This document shows positions 1-8,546 of a stretch of DNA of 64,000 nucleotides, one piece after another. Under the pieces are notes generated by a model. That model had not been told where the DNA came from and made no database searches. It saw nothing but the letters and a program-made list of their open reading frames with translations. The DNA comes from Cupriavidus agavae. Lineage in GTDB: Bacteria; Pseudomonadota; Gammaproteobacteria; Burkholderiales; Burkholderiaceae. How positions within the stretch are numbered: position 1 is the stretch's first letter; the number at the start of each line of letters is the position of its first letter. The stretch is from contig NZ_SGXM01000001.1 of assembly GCF_004217045.1 (NCBI RefSeq), forward strand, positions 1,488,001 through 1,552,000, given 5' to 3'. The position numbers were made by a program, and so were the translations under genes.

Positions 1-143
1 ATCTTCTCGGCGTCCCGGAAGATCGTATCGGGCAGCAGCCGTCGCGCGTTGAGGTACACCAGCCCGTACGACGCGATGGCACCGGCAGCCACGGTACGGG
101 TCACGCCGGCGCTCAACGCCGGGCCCACGCTCAGGCTGCGCAT
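1..143 (-). CDS. Truncated gene of the exopolysaccharide operon, function not recognised
   Basis: An open minus-strand frame starts with ATG at 143 and runs off the left edge, so only 47 N-terminal residues are visible. They begin MRSLSVGPALSAGV and include a stretch rich in Ala, Gly, Val and Ile followed by LVYLNARRLLPDTIF. No family is recognisable from so little sequence. It starts 14 bp after the flippase stop and is the last visible gene of the tightly packed operon, so a polysaccharide assembly role (transferase, polymerase or modifying enzyme) is likely by context only. The frame is also open a little upstream of this ATG, so the start is not certain. Confidence 0.5.
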   Translation of the reverse strand, partial: MRSLSVGPALSAGVTRTVAAGAIASYGLVYLNARRLLPDTIFRDAEK

Positions 144-156
144 CGACGCCGTCCCG

Positions 157-1401
157 TCATGCCGTGGCGCATTCGCTGTCAGGCGCTGCGGGACAGCGCA
201 ATCTCCAGGCAATGGCAATCGCCAGCCACGCCAGCACGGCCGCGCTGAGCACCAAATGCGCCGACGCCGCCCCGAGCATGCCGTGCCCGGCGATCAGCAG
301 CCAGCTTACCGGCACGCCAGCCAGCACCACCGGCAGGAAGCCGCACAGCAGGAAGCCGCGCAGTTCGAGCGCAATCGCCGATACCCATAGCAAATCCGCC
401 AACGCCCGCAGCACAAACGAGCCCAGCAGGACCGCGAAAACGATGCGGTCGGCGGCGCTGGCGTGCCCGTTCGCCAGCGCCAGTACCGGGTCGAGCAGCA
501 GGAACAGTCCCACAGCCATGACCACCGTGGTGGCCAGCAGGCTCACAGACTGGCGCGCGAGCAGCCCCGCGAAGCGCCCCGGCGCCTGGCTGGCCGTGCG
601 CGCCAAGGCAGGGCCAGCCGTTGCCACCAGCCCCGCCTGAGCCAACGTCTGCACGGCATTGGCAATGGCCCACAGGAAGACGTACTGGCCCACGGCCACC
701 GCGTCGAGCCACGCCGAGGCGATGAAGCGCTCGGCGTACTGCGTGCCTGACAGCAAGACGGCGGCCAGATAGAAGCTGGCCCCCGCCCTCCAGATCACGG
801 CCAGCGGCAACGCCGCTTCGCGTGCGCGGACCGGGGGCGCCGCGTCGGCTTCCCGGGCGATGACCCACCAGCCGTGGGCGATCACGCCCAGATTGGCCGC
901 CACCCACAGGCCCAGCACTTCGACCATCGACGTCACCACGCCCGCCGCCAGCCCGGCCATCGCCGCCACGGCCCACAGGCCCGTGCGCACGAACAGCAGC
1001 CACGACGCAGCCCGCGTGCGATGCAGTGCGAACAGGTAGCTGTTGACCTCATAGGCCTGATGCTCGCTCACTACCAGCAGCGCAAGCACCACGGCCGCGC
1101 TGGCCGGCAGCCAGCCCGCCGGCACCAGCGCGAGGATGGCAAGGCAGACCACCGCGTACGCCATGCCATAGATCCGTTGCAGCCGGATTGCCTCGCGTAC
1201 CGCCGGCCCGGGCCCGCTGGCAAGCCGCCGGTTCATCTCGGCGCTGTACCCGAGCCCGAGCAGCTTCGTGCCGATGACCGCGGCGGCCAGCGCCAGTCCA
1301 TACTCGGCCATCGCGGCACCGCCGAGCACCCGCGCGATGGCCAGCGTCAGCGCGAACTTGGCGGCCAGTGCCACGGCCCGCAGCGCGAGCCGGATCAGCA
1401 T
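157..1401 (-). CDS. Polysaccharide flippase-like membrane protein (Wzx/MOP family)
   Basis: A 414-residue polytopic membrane protein with about a dozen hydrophobic segments separated by short Arg-rich loops, typical in length and texture of the MOP-superfamily flippases that move lipid-linked repeat units across the inner membrane. I start it at ATG 1401 (MLIRLALRAVALAAKF): this overlaps the upstream pyruvyl transferase by 7 bp, in keeping with the coupled starts elsewhere in the operon, and the open frame upstream of it is Arg-rich shadow sequence of the neighbour. An N-terminal motif like FALTLAIARVLG followed by AEYGLALAA resembles the first helices of Wzx proteins. The assignment is from hydropathy and context; substrate unknown. 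Confidence 0.75.
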   Translation of the reverse strand: MLIRLALRAVALAAKFALTLAIARVLGGAAMAEYGLALAAAVIGTKLLGLGYSAEMNRRLASGPGPAVREAIRLQRIYGMAYAVVCLAILALVPAGWLPASAAVVLALLVVSEHQAYEVNSYLFALHRTRAASWLLFVRTGLWAVAAMAGLAAGVVTSMVEVLGLWVAANLGVIAHGWWVIAREADAAPPVRAREAALPLAVIWRAGASFYLAAVLLSGTQYAERFIASAWLDAVAVGQYVFLWAIANAVQTLAQAGLVATAGPALARTASQAPGRFAGLLARQSVSLLATTVVMAVGLFLLLDPVLALANGHASAADRIVFAVLLGSFVLRALADLLWVSAIALELRGFLLCGFLPVVLAGVPVSWLLIAGHGMLGAASAHLVLSAAVLAWLAIAIAWRLRCPAAPDSECATA

Positions 1402-2585
1402 GGTCCTGCCCTCCTTGCGTGACCGCCACCGCTCACATCGCGGGCATGGCGCAGGGTGTCGACCAGCTCGCCCCAGGCCGCCTGGTGATGCGCCGTCCGT
1501 CGCCGCAAGCTCCGATGGAAGGCATCGGCGGCACCCGGCGCGAGCACGGTTTGCAGCACGGCCAGCGGATCGAAATCGTTTGCATTGGCCACCCACTCCG
1601 GCAGGCCAAGGTCTTCATAGGCGCCGAAACCCTTGCGCTCATAGCTCAGGTGGAACGCCGGCACGCCGGCCAGCACGGATTCCAAGGCACCGTGCAGCCG
1701 CACCGACACCACGGCGTCCGGGCGGTCGTTGCGCAGCAGATCGCGCAGCGTGCCAGCCGGCTCGATGCCGAGGCTGCGGTAGTACCGCGCGTCGTCATTG
1801 CCGCGCACGGCGCTCTGCACGGCGAAGCTGATGCGGCATTCGCGCCCGAGCAGGTCGATCAGCCGGCGGGTCTGGGCGCGGTACTCCTGCCGGCGCGCGG
1901 CGCCCCATGCCGGGGCCTCGCGCAGCACCATCGCCACGTGCCGCACCGTTGTCGGGGTGGCGTCCGGCGTCGCCGACGCCAGCTGGTTTCCCAGCGCGAG
2001 CACGGCGAGGTCCGGCGCGCGCCGGACGTTGCCAAGTCGCGCCAGCCACTCCAGCGACCGGCCATCGCGCACATGGACCCGGTGCAACCCGCCCAGATGG
2101 TGCGCCAGCGCGCCGGACAGCCCCGCCGCCAACGGTCCGAACGCCGCCAGCGCCGGCCCGATGCTCTGCGGCAGATAGACCGCCGGCACGCCGGACTCCG
2201 CCGCCGCGCCCAACTGGACCATATGCCCGGCGTGCAGCTTCAACGCCTCGATGTCGGTGCGCGCACGCAGGTACCCGCCGCCGACCCCGACGATCAGGTC
2301 GGAGCCACCCAGCAGGCGCCGCAGCGCCCGCACGTCTGCGGTGGGAATCGCCGCCAGCGTGGCACCGCAGGTCCACAGCCGGCGCCAGCCCGCGCTGGCG
2401 ATCACGGGGGCAGGCACCACCCGGCCGAAGTCGGCAAAAGACTGCGGGTCAGAGGCCACCAGCGTGATCTCGGCCTGCCCGCCCAGCGCCTCGCGGATCA
2501 GGCGCGCGGAAATGTCGACGAGCAGCCCGTCGCCGGAATTGCGGCGGCTGTAGGCGTGCAGCAGGGTCACACGGCTGCGGCTCAT
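1395..2585 (-). CDS. Polysaccharide pyruvyl transferase family protein
   Basis: A 396-residue protein with the features of the polysaccharide pyruvyl transferase family (PF04230): N-terminal RVTLLHAYSRRNSGDGLLV, central VYLPQSIGP, and a C-terminal SVRLHGALESVLAGVPAFHLSYERKG stretch with the conserved RLH and GVP elements. Such enzymes transfer pyruvate from phosphoenolpyruvate to a sugar as a ketal, adding negative charge to exopolysaccharides. The ATG at 2585 overlaps the stop of the upstream glycosyltransferase (ATGA), so translation is probably coupled. The sugar acceptor cannot be read from sequence. Confidence 0.82.
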   Translation of the reverse strand: MSRSRVTLLHAYSRRNSGDGLLVDISARLIREALGGQAEITLVASDPQSFADFGRVVPAPVIASAGWRRLWTCGATLAAIPTADVRALRRLLGGSDLIVGVGGGYLRARTDIEALKLHAGHMVQLGAAAESGVPAVYLPQSIGPALAAFGPLAAGLSGALAHHLGGLHRVHVRDGRSLEWLARLGNVRRAPDLAVLALGNQLASATPDATPTTVRHVAMVLREAPAWGAARRQEYRAQTRRLIDLLGRECRISFAVQSAVRGNDDARYYRSLGIEPAGTLRDLLRNDRPDAVVSVRLHGALESVLAGVPAFHLSYERKGFGAYEDLGLPEWVANANDFDPLAVLQTVLAPGAADAFHRSLRRRTAHHQAAWGELVDTLRHARDVSGGGHARRAGPC

Positions 2586-3763
2586 TGCATCGTCCCCTGG
2601 CGCCGGGGCGCCATCAGATCGTGGTAGAGCCGCATGACCCGGTGCACCATTGCCTCGACCGAATGGCGCTGGGCTGCCGCCGCGCAGTTCCGCCGCAGGC
2701 GCTCGCGCAACGCGGCATCGTCATGGACGCGTGCCAGCGCCGAGGCCAGCGGCCATGGATCGTCGGTATTGGTCACCACGAGGCCGATCTCTTCGGCATC
2801 GACCAGTTCGCTCGCGCCCGCCACCGCCGTGGTGACAATCGGCACGCCGGCCTGCATGGCTTCGAGATAGACGTATGGCAGGCCCTCGTAGCGGCTGGGC
2901 AGCAGCAGCGCGTCGAAGGCGCCGAGATAGCGCCGCGCCTGTGCCACGGCGCCCACCAGCCGCACGTTGGGCGGTACGGCGTCGGCCGGGCATCCCGCCA
3001 CGGCCGCGAAATCGCCCTGCCCGATTACCGCAATCTGCGCCGGACAGCCAAGCCGGCCACGCAGCAGGTCGGCCACGCCTATCAGGCGGTCGAGCCCTTT
3101 CTGGTACACCAGCCGGCCGATGAATCCCACCACGAAGCGGTCAGGATCGATCCCCAGCGTCCGGCGAGCCTCGGCGCGCGGCAGTGTATCGAAGCTCGGT
3201 ACGCCGTTGGGGATCGTGGTGATGCGCTGCCGTGCGATGCGCAGCGCCTCATGGGCATGGCTGGCTTCGGCGCCTGAGACCGCCACCAGCCGGTCGCAGG
3301 CATGGTTGCCGAGCAGCCGTTCGATGCCCCCGATCACGCGCCGCCGCAACGGCGACAGCGCCGGGTTCAGCGTGTAGAGCGCGTGGGGCGTGTAGACCTG
3401 CCGCCACGGCCCCCGGCAGCAACGCGCCAGCACGCCGGCCTTGGAACTGTGGCTGTGGACGATATCGGGCCGGATGCGCAACAGTTGCCGGTACACGGCC
3501 AGCCACGCCAGCGGATCGCGCCAGCCGATGCGGTGCGGCATCGGCACCTGCCCGATACTGGCGCACCGGTCGAGCACGCTGTCGTCGAAGATGGAGCGGT
3601 CGAGCCGCTCTCCGGCCGGCACCACGAGATGCGCCGCCACCCCTCCCGCGGAAAGCCCCCGGATCAGGTCGGCCACATGCATGGCCACCCCGCCGCTCAC
3701 TGCCTCGGCCACCAGCGCCACCCGCAGTTGGCCCTTCGTGTCTGGATTCACTGTCACTGTCAT
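2582..3763 (-). CDS. GT4-family glycosyltransferase
   Basis: A 393-residue GT-B glycosyltransferase. The N-terminal domain opens with LRVALVAEAVSGGVAMHV, has the HSHSSKAGVLAR element near residue 110, and the C-terminal nucleotide-sugar domain has VVGFIGRLVYQKGLDRL followed by the E-x7-E signature EGLPYVYLEAMQAG that defines family GT4 retaining enzymes. I start at ATG 3763 because it overlaps the Wzc-like gene's stop (ATGA); the longer open frame upstream reads through the antisense of that gene's Gly/Tyr-rich tail. It should act on the cytoplasmic face of the inner membrane, adding a sugar to the growing repeat unit. Donor and acceptor unknown. Confidence 0.87.
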   Translation of the reverse strand: MTVTVNPDTKGQLRVALVAEAVSGGVAMHVADLIRGLSAGGVAAHLVVPAGERLDRSIFDDSVLDRCASIGQVPMPHRIGWRDPLAWLAVYRQLLRIRPDIVHSHSSKAGVLARCCRGPWRQVYTPHALYTLNPALSPLRRRVIGGIERLLGNHACDRLVAVSGAEASHAHEALRIARQRITTIPNGVPSFDTLPRAEARRTLGIDPDRFVVGFIGRLVYQKGLDRLIGVADLLRGRLGCPAQIAVIGQGDFAAVAGCPADAVPPNVRLVGAVAQARRYLGAFDALLLPSRYEGLPYVYLEAMQAGVPIVTTAVAGASELVDAEEIGLVVTNTDDPWPLASALARVHDDAALRERLRRNCAAAAQRHSVEAMVHRVMRLYHDLMAPRRQGTMQ

Positions 3764-6015
3764 TGTCGGCGCCCTCCGCGCCAGAGACTTCTTAATCTTG
3801 CCGACCACGCGCCCAGGCGCCCCGGCGGTCGGCCGCCGGCACCGTAGCGGCCGTAGCCGCCGTACCCATAGGTGCCGTAGGCGCCGAAGCGCCCGCCGTA
3901 GCGTCCCAGGCGGGGCGTCACCCCATTGAGCACCGCGCAGTCCAGTTCGATGCCGCACAGGCGCAGGCGCCGTACCGACTCGCGCAGATCGCCCATGCGC
4001 GAATGGCCGTCCCGTGCCACCAGCAGGACGAGGTCCGCGTTGCGGGCAAACAGCACCGCGTTGGTGTTGGCCTGCACCGGCGGGGCGTCGATCACCACGG
4101 CGTCGTAGCTGAAACGCGCCTGCGCCAGGAATTCCGCGAGGCGGCCGCCCGCGAACGGCTCCACCCCGTCGCCCGGCGCCTGGCCCTGGGTCAGTACGTC
4201 GAGGCCCGGCGCCACGCCGCGATGCACGGCGGCATCGAGCGAGAGCGCGCCGTCCACGACCTCGCAGGTTCCCGGCGCGGCTGGCAGCCGGAATGCCTCA
4301 TGGACGCGCCCGCAGTGGGTGTCGATGTCCACCAGCAGTACGCGCAGGCCATCGGCCCCGAGCAACGCCGCCAGATTGGTGGCGATGAACGACTTGCCCG
4401 AGCCCGGCTCCGAGCCGGTGACCAGCACCACGCGGCGCTGCTGGTTCAGGCGCGTCAGGCGCAGCGCGGTCCGCAGGCTGCGCAGGCTTTCCACGGCGGG
4501 ATCGTCCGGGGCGACCCCTGACAACAGGCCCCCGCCCTCGCCACGGCTGATCTGCACGTCGAGCGCCCGCTGCCGCTCCGTGCGCGGCACCATCGCCAGC
4601 ACGCTGACGCCAAGCGCGGCCTCGATTTCCTCCGGTTCGCAAACGCCGCCGGCAAACCAGTCGCGGGCGAATGCCAGCCCCGCGCCCAGCACCAGGCCGC
4701 CCAGCAGGCCCATGCCGAGCGCCAGCGGCCATTTGGGCGCGATCGGCGTCTCGCCCGCTTCGGCCATGTCCACCACACGGGCGCCGGCCACCTGCCCGGC
4801 CTTCACGAGTTCGAGCTGCTGCGCGCTGCCCAGCAGCGCCATGTAGAGGTCGGTGGCCACGCGCACGTCGAGTGTGAGTTCGGCCACCTGCCGCTGCAGC
4901 GCCGGCAGGCCGCGCACGTTGCCCTCCACCTGCTGCAACTGGCGCCGCACGGCGTCCATCTGCCGGTCGATGGCGGTCACGCTGGCGTGGTGGCGCGTGA
5001 AACGCGTCACCAGTTCCTCGCGCTTCTGCGTCAGCCACAGCAACTGGGTGCGGGCCTCGGCGGCGGCCTTGAGCGCCAGGCGCGCCTCTTCGGCGAGGTC
5101 GGCAATGCCGTGCCGCTCGGTCATCGACGTGTAGCGCTCCTGCGCGGCCTCCAGCTGGCGCTTGAGGTCCGGCAACTGGCGGTCGAGAAACAGCAGGGAC
5201 TGGGCCGCCTCGGCCGAGCGCTGTTCGATGCTCTGGCGCACGTACTGGTCGCCGATCTCGCGCAGCAGCGCCGTCACGAGGGCGCGGTCGGTGCCCCGCA
5301 GCGTTGCCACGAGCACGCCGGACTGCCGCACCTTCTCCTGCACGTTGAACTGGTCGCGCGTGGCCGCCACCATGCTGAGCCGCGAGCGCCGCGTGACCGT
5401 GAACTGCGCGCCGGGCGCCGCGCCGCGATCGATCACCTTGATCCGCCAGGGCCCATCCACGGTTTCCATCGCATGTTCCACGCCCATGGCGGCCGTCACC
5501 GGGATGCCGAGGCCCGGTCCGTCGAGGCGCCAGTGCCGGCCGTCCGGCAGCACCGTCAGCCGGAACGCCTCGCCTTCGAACGGCGCCGGCACGTCGAACG
5601 CCTCGACCACCACCTCGTCCACCCGCTCGCCCAGCCAGCCGCGCAGCACCCCGAGCGCGGCCCAGCGGCCCGGCAGCACCTCGATGTGCAGCCGCAGGCG
5701 GGTCACCGCGCCGGCCAGCACGCGCCGCGACGCGAGGATCTGCGCCTCGGCGGCGGCGGTGGTTTTCACGTCGAACAGGTTTGCCATGTCGGCGGGCAGG
5801 CCCAGCGTGGTGGCGGCCGTGCCCGCGTCGTCAAGCTGGATCAGCATGTCGGCCTGCCACGTGGGCCGCACCAGCAGCATGAAGGCCATCCCGGCCAACA
5901 ATCCGGCCAGCACCATGGCCACCACCAGGCGACGGTGGCGGCTCAGCACGTCGAACAGGTGTAGCAGCGTTACCTCGTCGCGCGCAGCGGGCGCTCTGGC
6001 AGCGGCAGATGTCAT
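3760..6015 (-). CDS. wzc: Wzc-type polysaccharide co-polymerase and tyrosine autokinase
   Basis: A 751-residue fusion of a chain-length-determinant domain and a cytoplasmic BY-kinase. A first membrane segment (about residues 34-52) is followed by a large periplasmic region with coiled coil (QLPDLKRQLEAAQERY) and a second membrane segment near residue 435. The kinase domain has Walker A GSEPGSGKS, the A' element VLLVDIDTH and Walker B VVIDAPP. The C-terminal tail, about 35 residues before the end, is Gly/Tyr-rich with seven tyrosines (YGGRFGAYGTYGYGGYGRYG), matching the tyrosine cluster that BY-kinases autophosphorylate. The phosphatase gene lies 63 bp upstream, giving the usual Wza-Wzb-Wzc trio. 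No clear ribosome site precedes ATG 6015. Confidence 0.93.
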   Translation of the reverse strand: MTSAAARAPAARDEVTLLHLFDVLSRHRRLVVAMVLAGLLAGMAFMLLVRPTWQADMLIQLDDAGTAATTLGLPADMANLFDVKTTAAAEAQILASRRVLAGAVTRLRLHIEVLPGRWAALGVLRGWLGERVDEVVVEAFDVPAPFEGEAFRLTVLPDGRHWRLDGPGLGIPVTAAMGVEHAMETVDGPWRIKVIDRGAAPGAQFTVTRRSRLSMVAATRDQFNVQEKVRQSGVLVATLRGTDRALVTALLREIGDQYVRQSIEQRSAEAAQSLLFLDRQLPDLKRQLEAAQERYTSMTERHGIADLAEEARLALKAAAEARTQLLWLTQKREELVTRFTRHHASVTAIDRQMDAVRRQLQQVEGNVRGLPALQRQVAELTLDVRVATDLYMALLGSAQQLELVKAGQVAGARVVDMAEAGETPIAPKWPLALGMGLLGGLVLGAGLAFARDWFAGGVCEPEEIEAALGVSVLAMVPRTERQRALDVQISRGEGGGLLSGVAPDDPAVESLRSLRTALRLTRLNQQRRVVLVTGSEPGSGKSFIATNLAALLGADGLRVLLVDIDTHCGRVHEAFRLPAAPGTCEVVDGALSLDAAVHRGVAPGLDVLTQGQAPGDGVEPFAGGRLAEFLAQARFSYDAVVIDAPPVQANTNAVLFARNADLVLLVARDGHSRMGDLRESVRRLRLCGIELDCAVLNGVTPRLGRYGGRFGAYGTYGYGGYGRYGAGGRPPGRLGAWSARLRSLWRGGRRQ

Positions 6016-6078
6016 CGGAATCGCGGGATGGAAGTTCTTGATGGGGGTCGGGTCGGCAGCTCGGGAATCCGGCCGCCT

Positions 6079-6516
6079 CTAGTGCAGCGATCCGATGCGG
6101 GCGGTCCACTCGCGCACGCCTTGCCGGATCTGGGCCAAGGCACGCTCGAAGGCGGACCGGGGGTGGCCGTAAGGGTCCGGCACGCCGGGCCCGCCGTGCT
6201 GATCGATCAGGAAGACCTTGCCGGAGCCCGGCAGGTACAGTTGCTGGATCGCCGATTTCTGGACCGCGTCCATGACGAGCACGAGATCGGCCCGCATCAG
6301 ATGCGCCAGCGTCAGTCGCTGCGCGCGGTGTGCGGACAGATCGAGGCCCCTTTCCGCGCAGACTGCCGCCGCCAGCGCATCGGCCGGCGCGCCGGGAATG
6401 GCTTCAAGACCGGCCGACCACACCCGCCGCCCCGGCAGTGCCTCGCGCATGAGCCCCTCGGCCATGGGGCTGCGGCAGATGTTGCCGATGCAGACGACAA
6501 GAATGGCGCCGATCAT
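6079..6516 (-). CDS. wzb: Low-molecular-weight protein tyrosine phosphatase (Wzb type)
   Basis: A 145-residue LMW-PTP, full length for the family. The P-loop C9-x5-R15-S16 lies in VVCIGNICRSPMAEG at the N terminus, and the general-acid Asp is in DPYGHP near the C terminus. It should remove phosphate from the tyrosine-rich tail of the adjacent Wzc-like kinase, allowing the phosphorylation cycle that drives capsule or exopolysaccharide polymerisation. Its ATG overlaps the stop of the wza-like gene (ATGA at 6513-6516), so the two are translationally coupled. Confidence 0.95.
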   Translation of the reverse strand: MIGAILVVCIGNICRSPMAEGLMREALPGRRVWSAGLEAIPGAPADALAAAVCAERGLDLSAHRAQRLTLAHLMRADLVLVMDAVQKSAIQQLYLPGSGKVFLIDQHGGPGVPDPYGHPRSAFERALAQIRQGVREWTARIGSLH

Positions 6517-7715
6517 TTGAGGACGCTGGCGGTCGAGTTCAGATACTGGGCGCTCGGAATCAGCTGGTTGACGACCCGGGCCCAGCGCGTGATGTCGCCG
6601 GCATCGACGAACACCACGTCGCGCGGCTTCAGCGGGAAGCCCTCCGCCAGCGCCAGCGCCACCGGCGAGCGGGCGTCCAGATGAAACACTTCCGGGCCGC
6701 CCGTCTCGTGCTTGCGCACCACGTAGATATGCTGCGGATCGCTGGTCATCGGATTGACGCCGCCGGCTTCGCCCAGCGCCTCGTTGAGGCTCAGCCGGCC
6801 GTTGCGCGGCAGCACCACGGACGGCTTGTGCACTTCGCCGAGCACGAAAACCTTGCTGTCCTCGCGCTGCGCCACCCGCACGATGTCGCCGCTGCGCAGG
6901 CCGATGCCGGCAGGGTCCTGCCCCGCCCGCAGCAGTGCCGGCAAGTCGATGTCCCAGCGCCGGCCGTCGCGGTGTAGCGTGATGCGGCTGCTGTCGCCGC
7001 GCTCGGCATGTACACCGCCGGCCCGGTTCAGCGCCTCCACCAGCGTCATCGGCACGTCGTCGATGTATTGCGGCCCCGGCGTCCTGACCTCGCCATCGAG
7101 GTAGACCCGCTGGCTGCGGTAGGCCAGCACCCGCACCGTCACCTGCGGCTGCGCGATCACCCGGCCGATGCGGCGCGTCAGTTCGTCGCGCGCCTCGCCC
7201 ACCGTCATGCCCGCTACCCTGACGCGGCCCGCATAGGGAAACTGGATCTCGCCGGCCCGGTCGACCACGTAGCCCGGCACGGTCGAGGCACCGCCGTAGC
7301 CGGGCGCATCGTAGCCGATGCCTACCGAATAGGTCTGGTGGGGAAACATCAGCTCGGGGTGGTCCCAGACGACGATGGAGAGGATGTCGGCCGCGCCGAT
7401 CTGGTACGGGCCGGGGCGCGCCAGCAGCGCGCCGAGGTCGGCCGGGGGCGCCCCGGCATGGGCCTGAAGCGTGTTGACGAGGTCCCAGGAGATCGCGGTG
7501 ACGCCGGGTGCGCCGGGTGCGCCGGAGGGGTCGGCGGCAGGATCGCCGGCTTCCGCGGAATCAGAGGCTGTCGATGCGAACGACAGCGCGCCACGCATGC
7601 CCGGCGCCAGCATGCAGCCGTGCAGGGCAAGCGCTGCCAGCAGCATGGCGAGCATGCGCGCCACGCCAGTGCAGTACCGTCCGCCCGGGCCATCCGGCCG
7701 CCGCCTTCCGCTCAT
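6513..7715 (-). CDS. wza: Outer-membrane polysaccharide export lipoprotein (Wza type)
   Basis: A polysaccharide biosynthesis/export protein with SLBB repeats. Residues 1-33 form a lipoprotein signal peptide with lipobox LHGC (Cys34 when started at 7715). The export domain starts with YQIGAADILSIVVWDHPEL, and later RPRVYLDGEVRTPGPQY-like and KVFVLGEVHKP elements mark two SLBB domains. The C-terminal segment WARVVNQLIPSAQYLN would form the outer-membrane helix. Three in-frame starts are possible (7778, 7715, 7655); 7715 is chosen because it leaves a charged n-region and has a modest AGGCGG ahead of it. It is the first gene of the operon and the protein that forms the exit pore. Confidence 0.9.
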   Translation of the reverse strand: MSGRRRPDGPGGRYCTGVARMLAMLLAALALHGCMLAPGMRGALSFASTASDSAEAGDPAADPSGAPGAPGVTAISWDLVNTLQAHAGAPPADLGALLARPGPYQIGAADILSIVVWDHPELMFPHQTYSVGIGYDAPGYGGASTVPGYVVDRAGEIQFPYAGRVRVAGMTVGEARDELTRRIGRVIAQPQVTVRVLAYRSQRVYLDGEVRTPGPQYIDDVPMTLVEALNRAGGVHAERGDSSRITLHRDGRRWDIDLPALLRAGQDPAGIGLRSGDIVRVAQREDSKVFVLGEVHKPSVVLPRNGRLSLNEALGEAGGVNPMTSDPQHIYVVRKHETGGPEVFHLDARSPVALALAEGFPLKPRDVVFVDAGDITRWARVVNQLIPSAQYLNSTASVLK

Positions 7716-7907
7716 AGACCGCCTGTCAGGTGAAAAGAAACAGGCGGATCGTAACGACGGCGACCCACTGGTCACCATCGGATTTATCCTATTCTTTGCG
7801 GTGAATTCTTATGTCAGCGCATCACAGGTTTTCGCGTGTATTCTCGGGATGCGGCACTGCTGTGCCGTGGTCTTTCCCGCAACATCCTTGTTATTGCAAT
7901 ACCCACT
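7716..7907. promoter_or_regulatory. Divergent intergenic region between the exopolysaccharide operon and its putative regulator
   Basis: This AT-richer stretch separates the divergent wza-like gene and the response regulator gene, so both promoters should lie here. On the minus strand 7797-7783 reads AAAGAATAGGATAAA, whose AAGAATA half resembles the left half of the enteric RcsAB box; the right half does not match. No convincing complete sigma-70 promoter could be assigned. The regulatory role is inference from the arrangement. Confidence 0.35.
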
Positions 7908-8546
7908 GTGACCCGCATCATCCTCGCCGACGACCACACTCTGATCATTACTGGCCTGCGGGCATTGCTGGGCGGGAAAACCAATTGCGAGATCGTCGGT
8001 GAAGCGGCCAATCCCGAGGCCCTGCTGACGGTCTTGCAGGAACACCCCTGCGACGTGCTCGTCACGGACTTCCACATGCCCGACGAGCGCTGCGCCGACG
8101 GGCTGGTCATGCTCGGCATGATCCGGCGGCGCTTTCCGCAGGTACGCGTGATCGTGCTCACGGCGCTGGCCAATCCGGGGCTGGTCGGGAGCATGCTGCA
8201 GGAGGGCGTACGGGGCATCCTCGGCAAAGGCGGCAACATGAGCGAACTGCCGCTGGCCATCAAGGAAGTAATGAACGAACGAATCTACCTCTGCAAGTCG
8301 ATCCGCCGCGAGCTGGAGCGCTTCGACCGCAACGTCTTCGCCCAACAGCCGACCCGCGTGCTCAGCCCCAGCGAGCTGGAGGTGGTGCGGCTCTACGCCA
8401 GCGGCCTTAGCGTGACGAGCATTGCGGGCGTGCTCCATCGCAGCATCAAGACCATCAGCACCCACAAGCGCAATGCCATGATCAAGCTCGGCCTGGACAG
8501 CGACGCGGCGCTCTGCCAGTACGCGTCGCGCAACGGACTCAACTAG
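7908..8546 (+). CDS. LuxR-type response regulator (RcsB/BvgA-like)
   Basis: A two-domain response regulator of 212 residues when started at GTG 7908. The receiver domain has the acidic pair D8-D9 (ILADDH), the phosphoacceptor D54 (VLVTDFHMP) and a Lys in GILGKGG; the C-terminal LuxR helix-turn-helix reads LSPSELEVVRLYASGLSVTSIAGVLHRSIKTISTHK. An in-frame GTG at 7836 would add 24 residues, but the family usually begins a few residues before the acidic pair; neither start has a strong ribosome site. It diverges from the exopolysaccharide operon and is its likely regulator. No cognate histidine kinase is adjacent. The last 8 bp overlap the end of the convergent helicase gene. Confidence 0.85.
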   Translation: MTRIILADDHTLIITGLRALLGGKTNCEIVGEAANPEALLTVLQEHPCDVLVTDFHMPDERCADGLVMLGMIRRRFPQVRVIVLTALANPGLVGSMLQEGVRGILGKGGNMSELPLAIKEVMNERIYLCKSIRRELERFDRNVFAQQPTRVLSPSELEVVRLYASGLSVTSIAGVLHRSIKTISTHKRNAMIKLGLDSDAALCQYASRNGLN

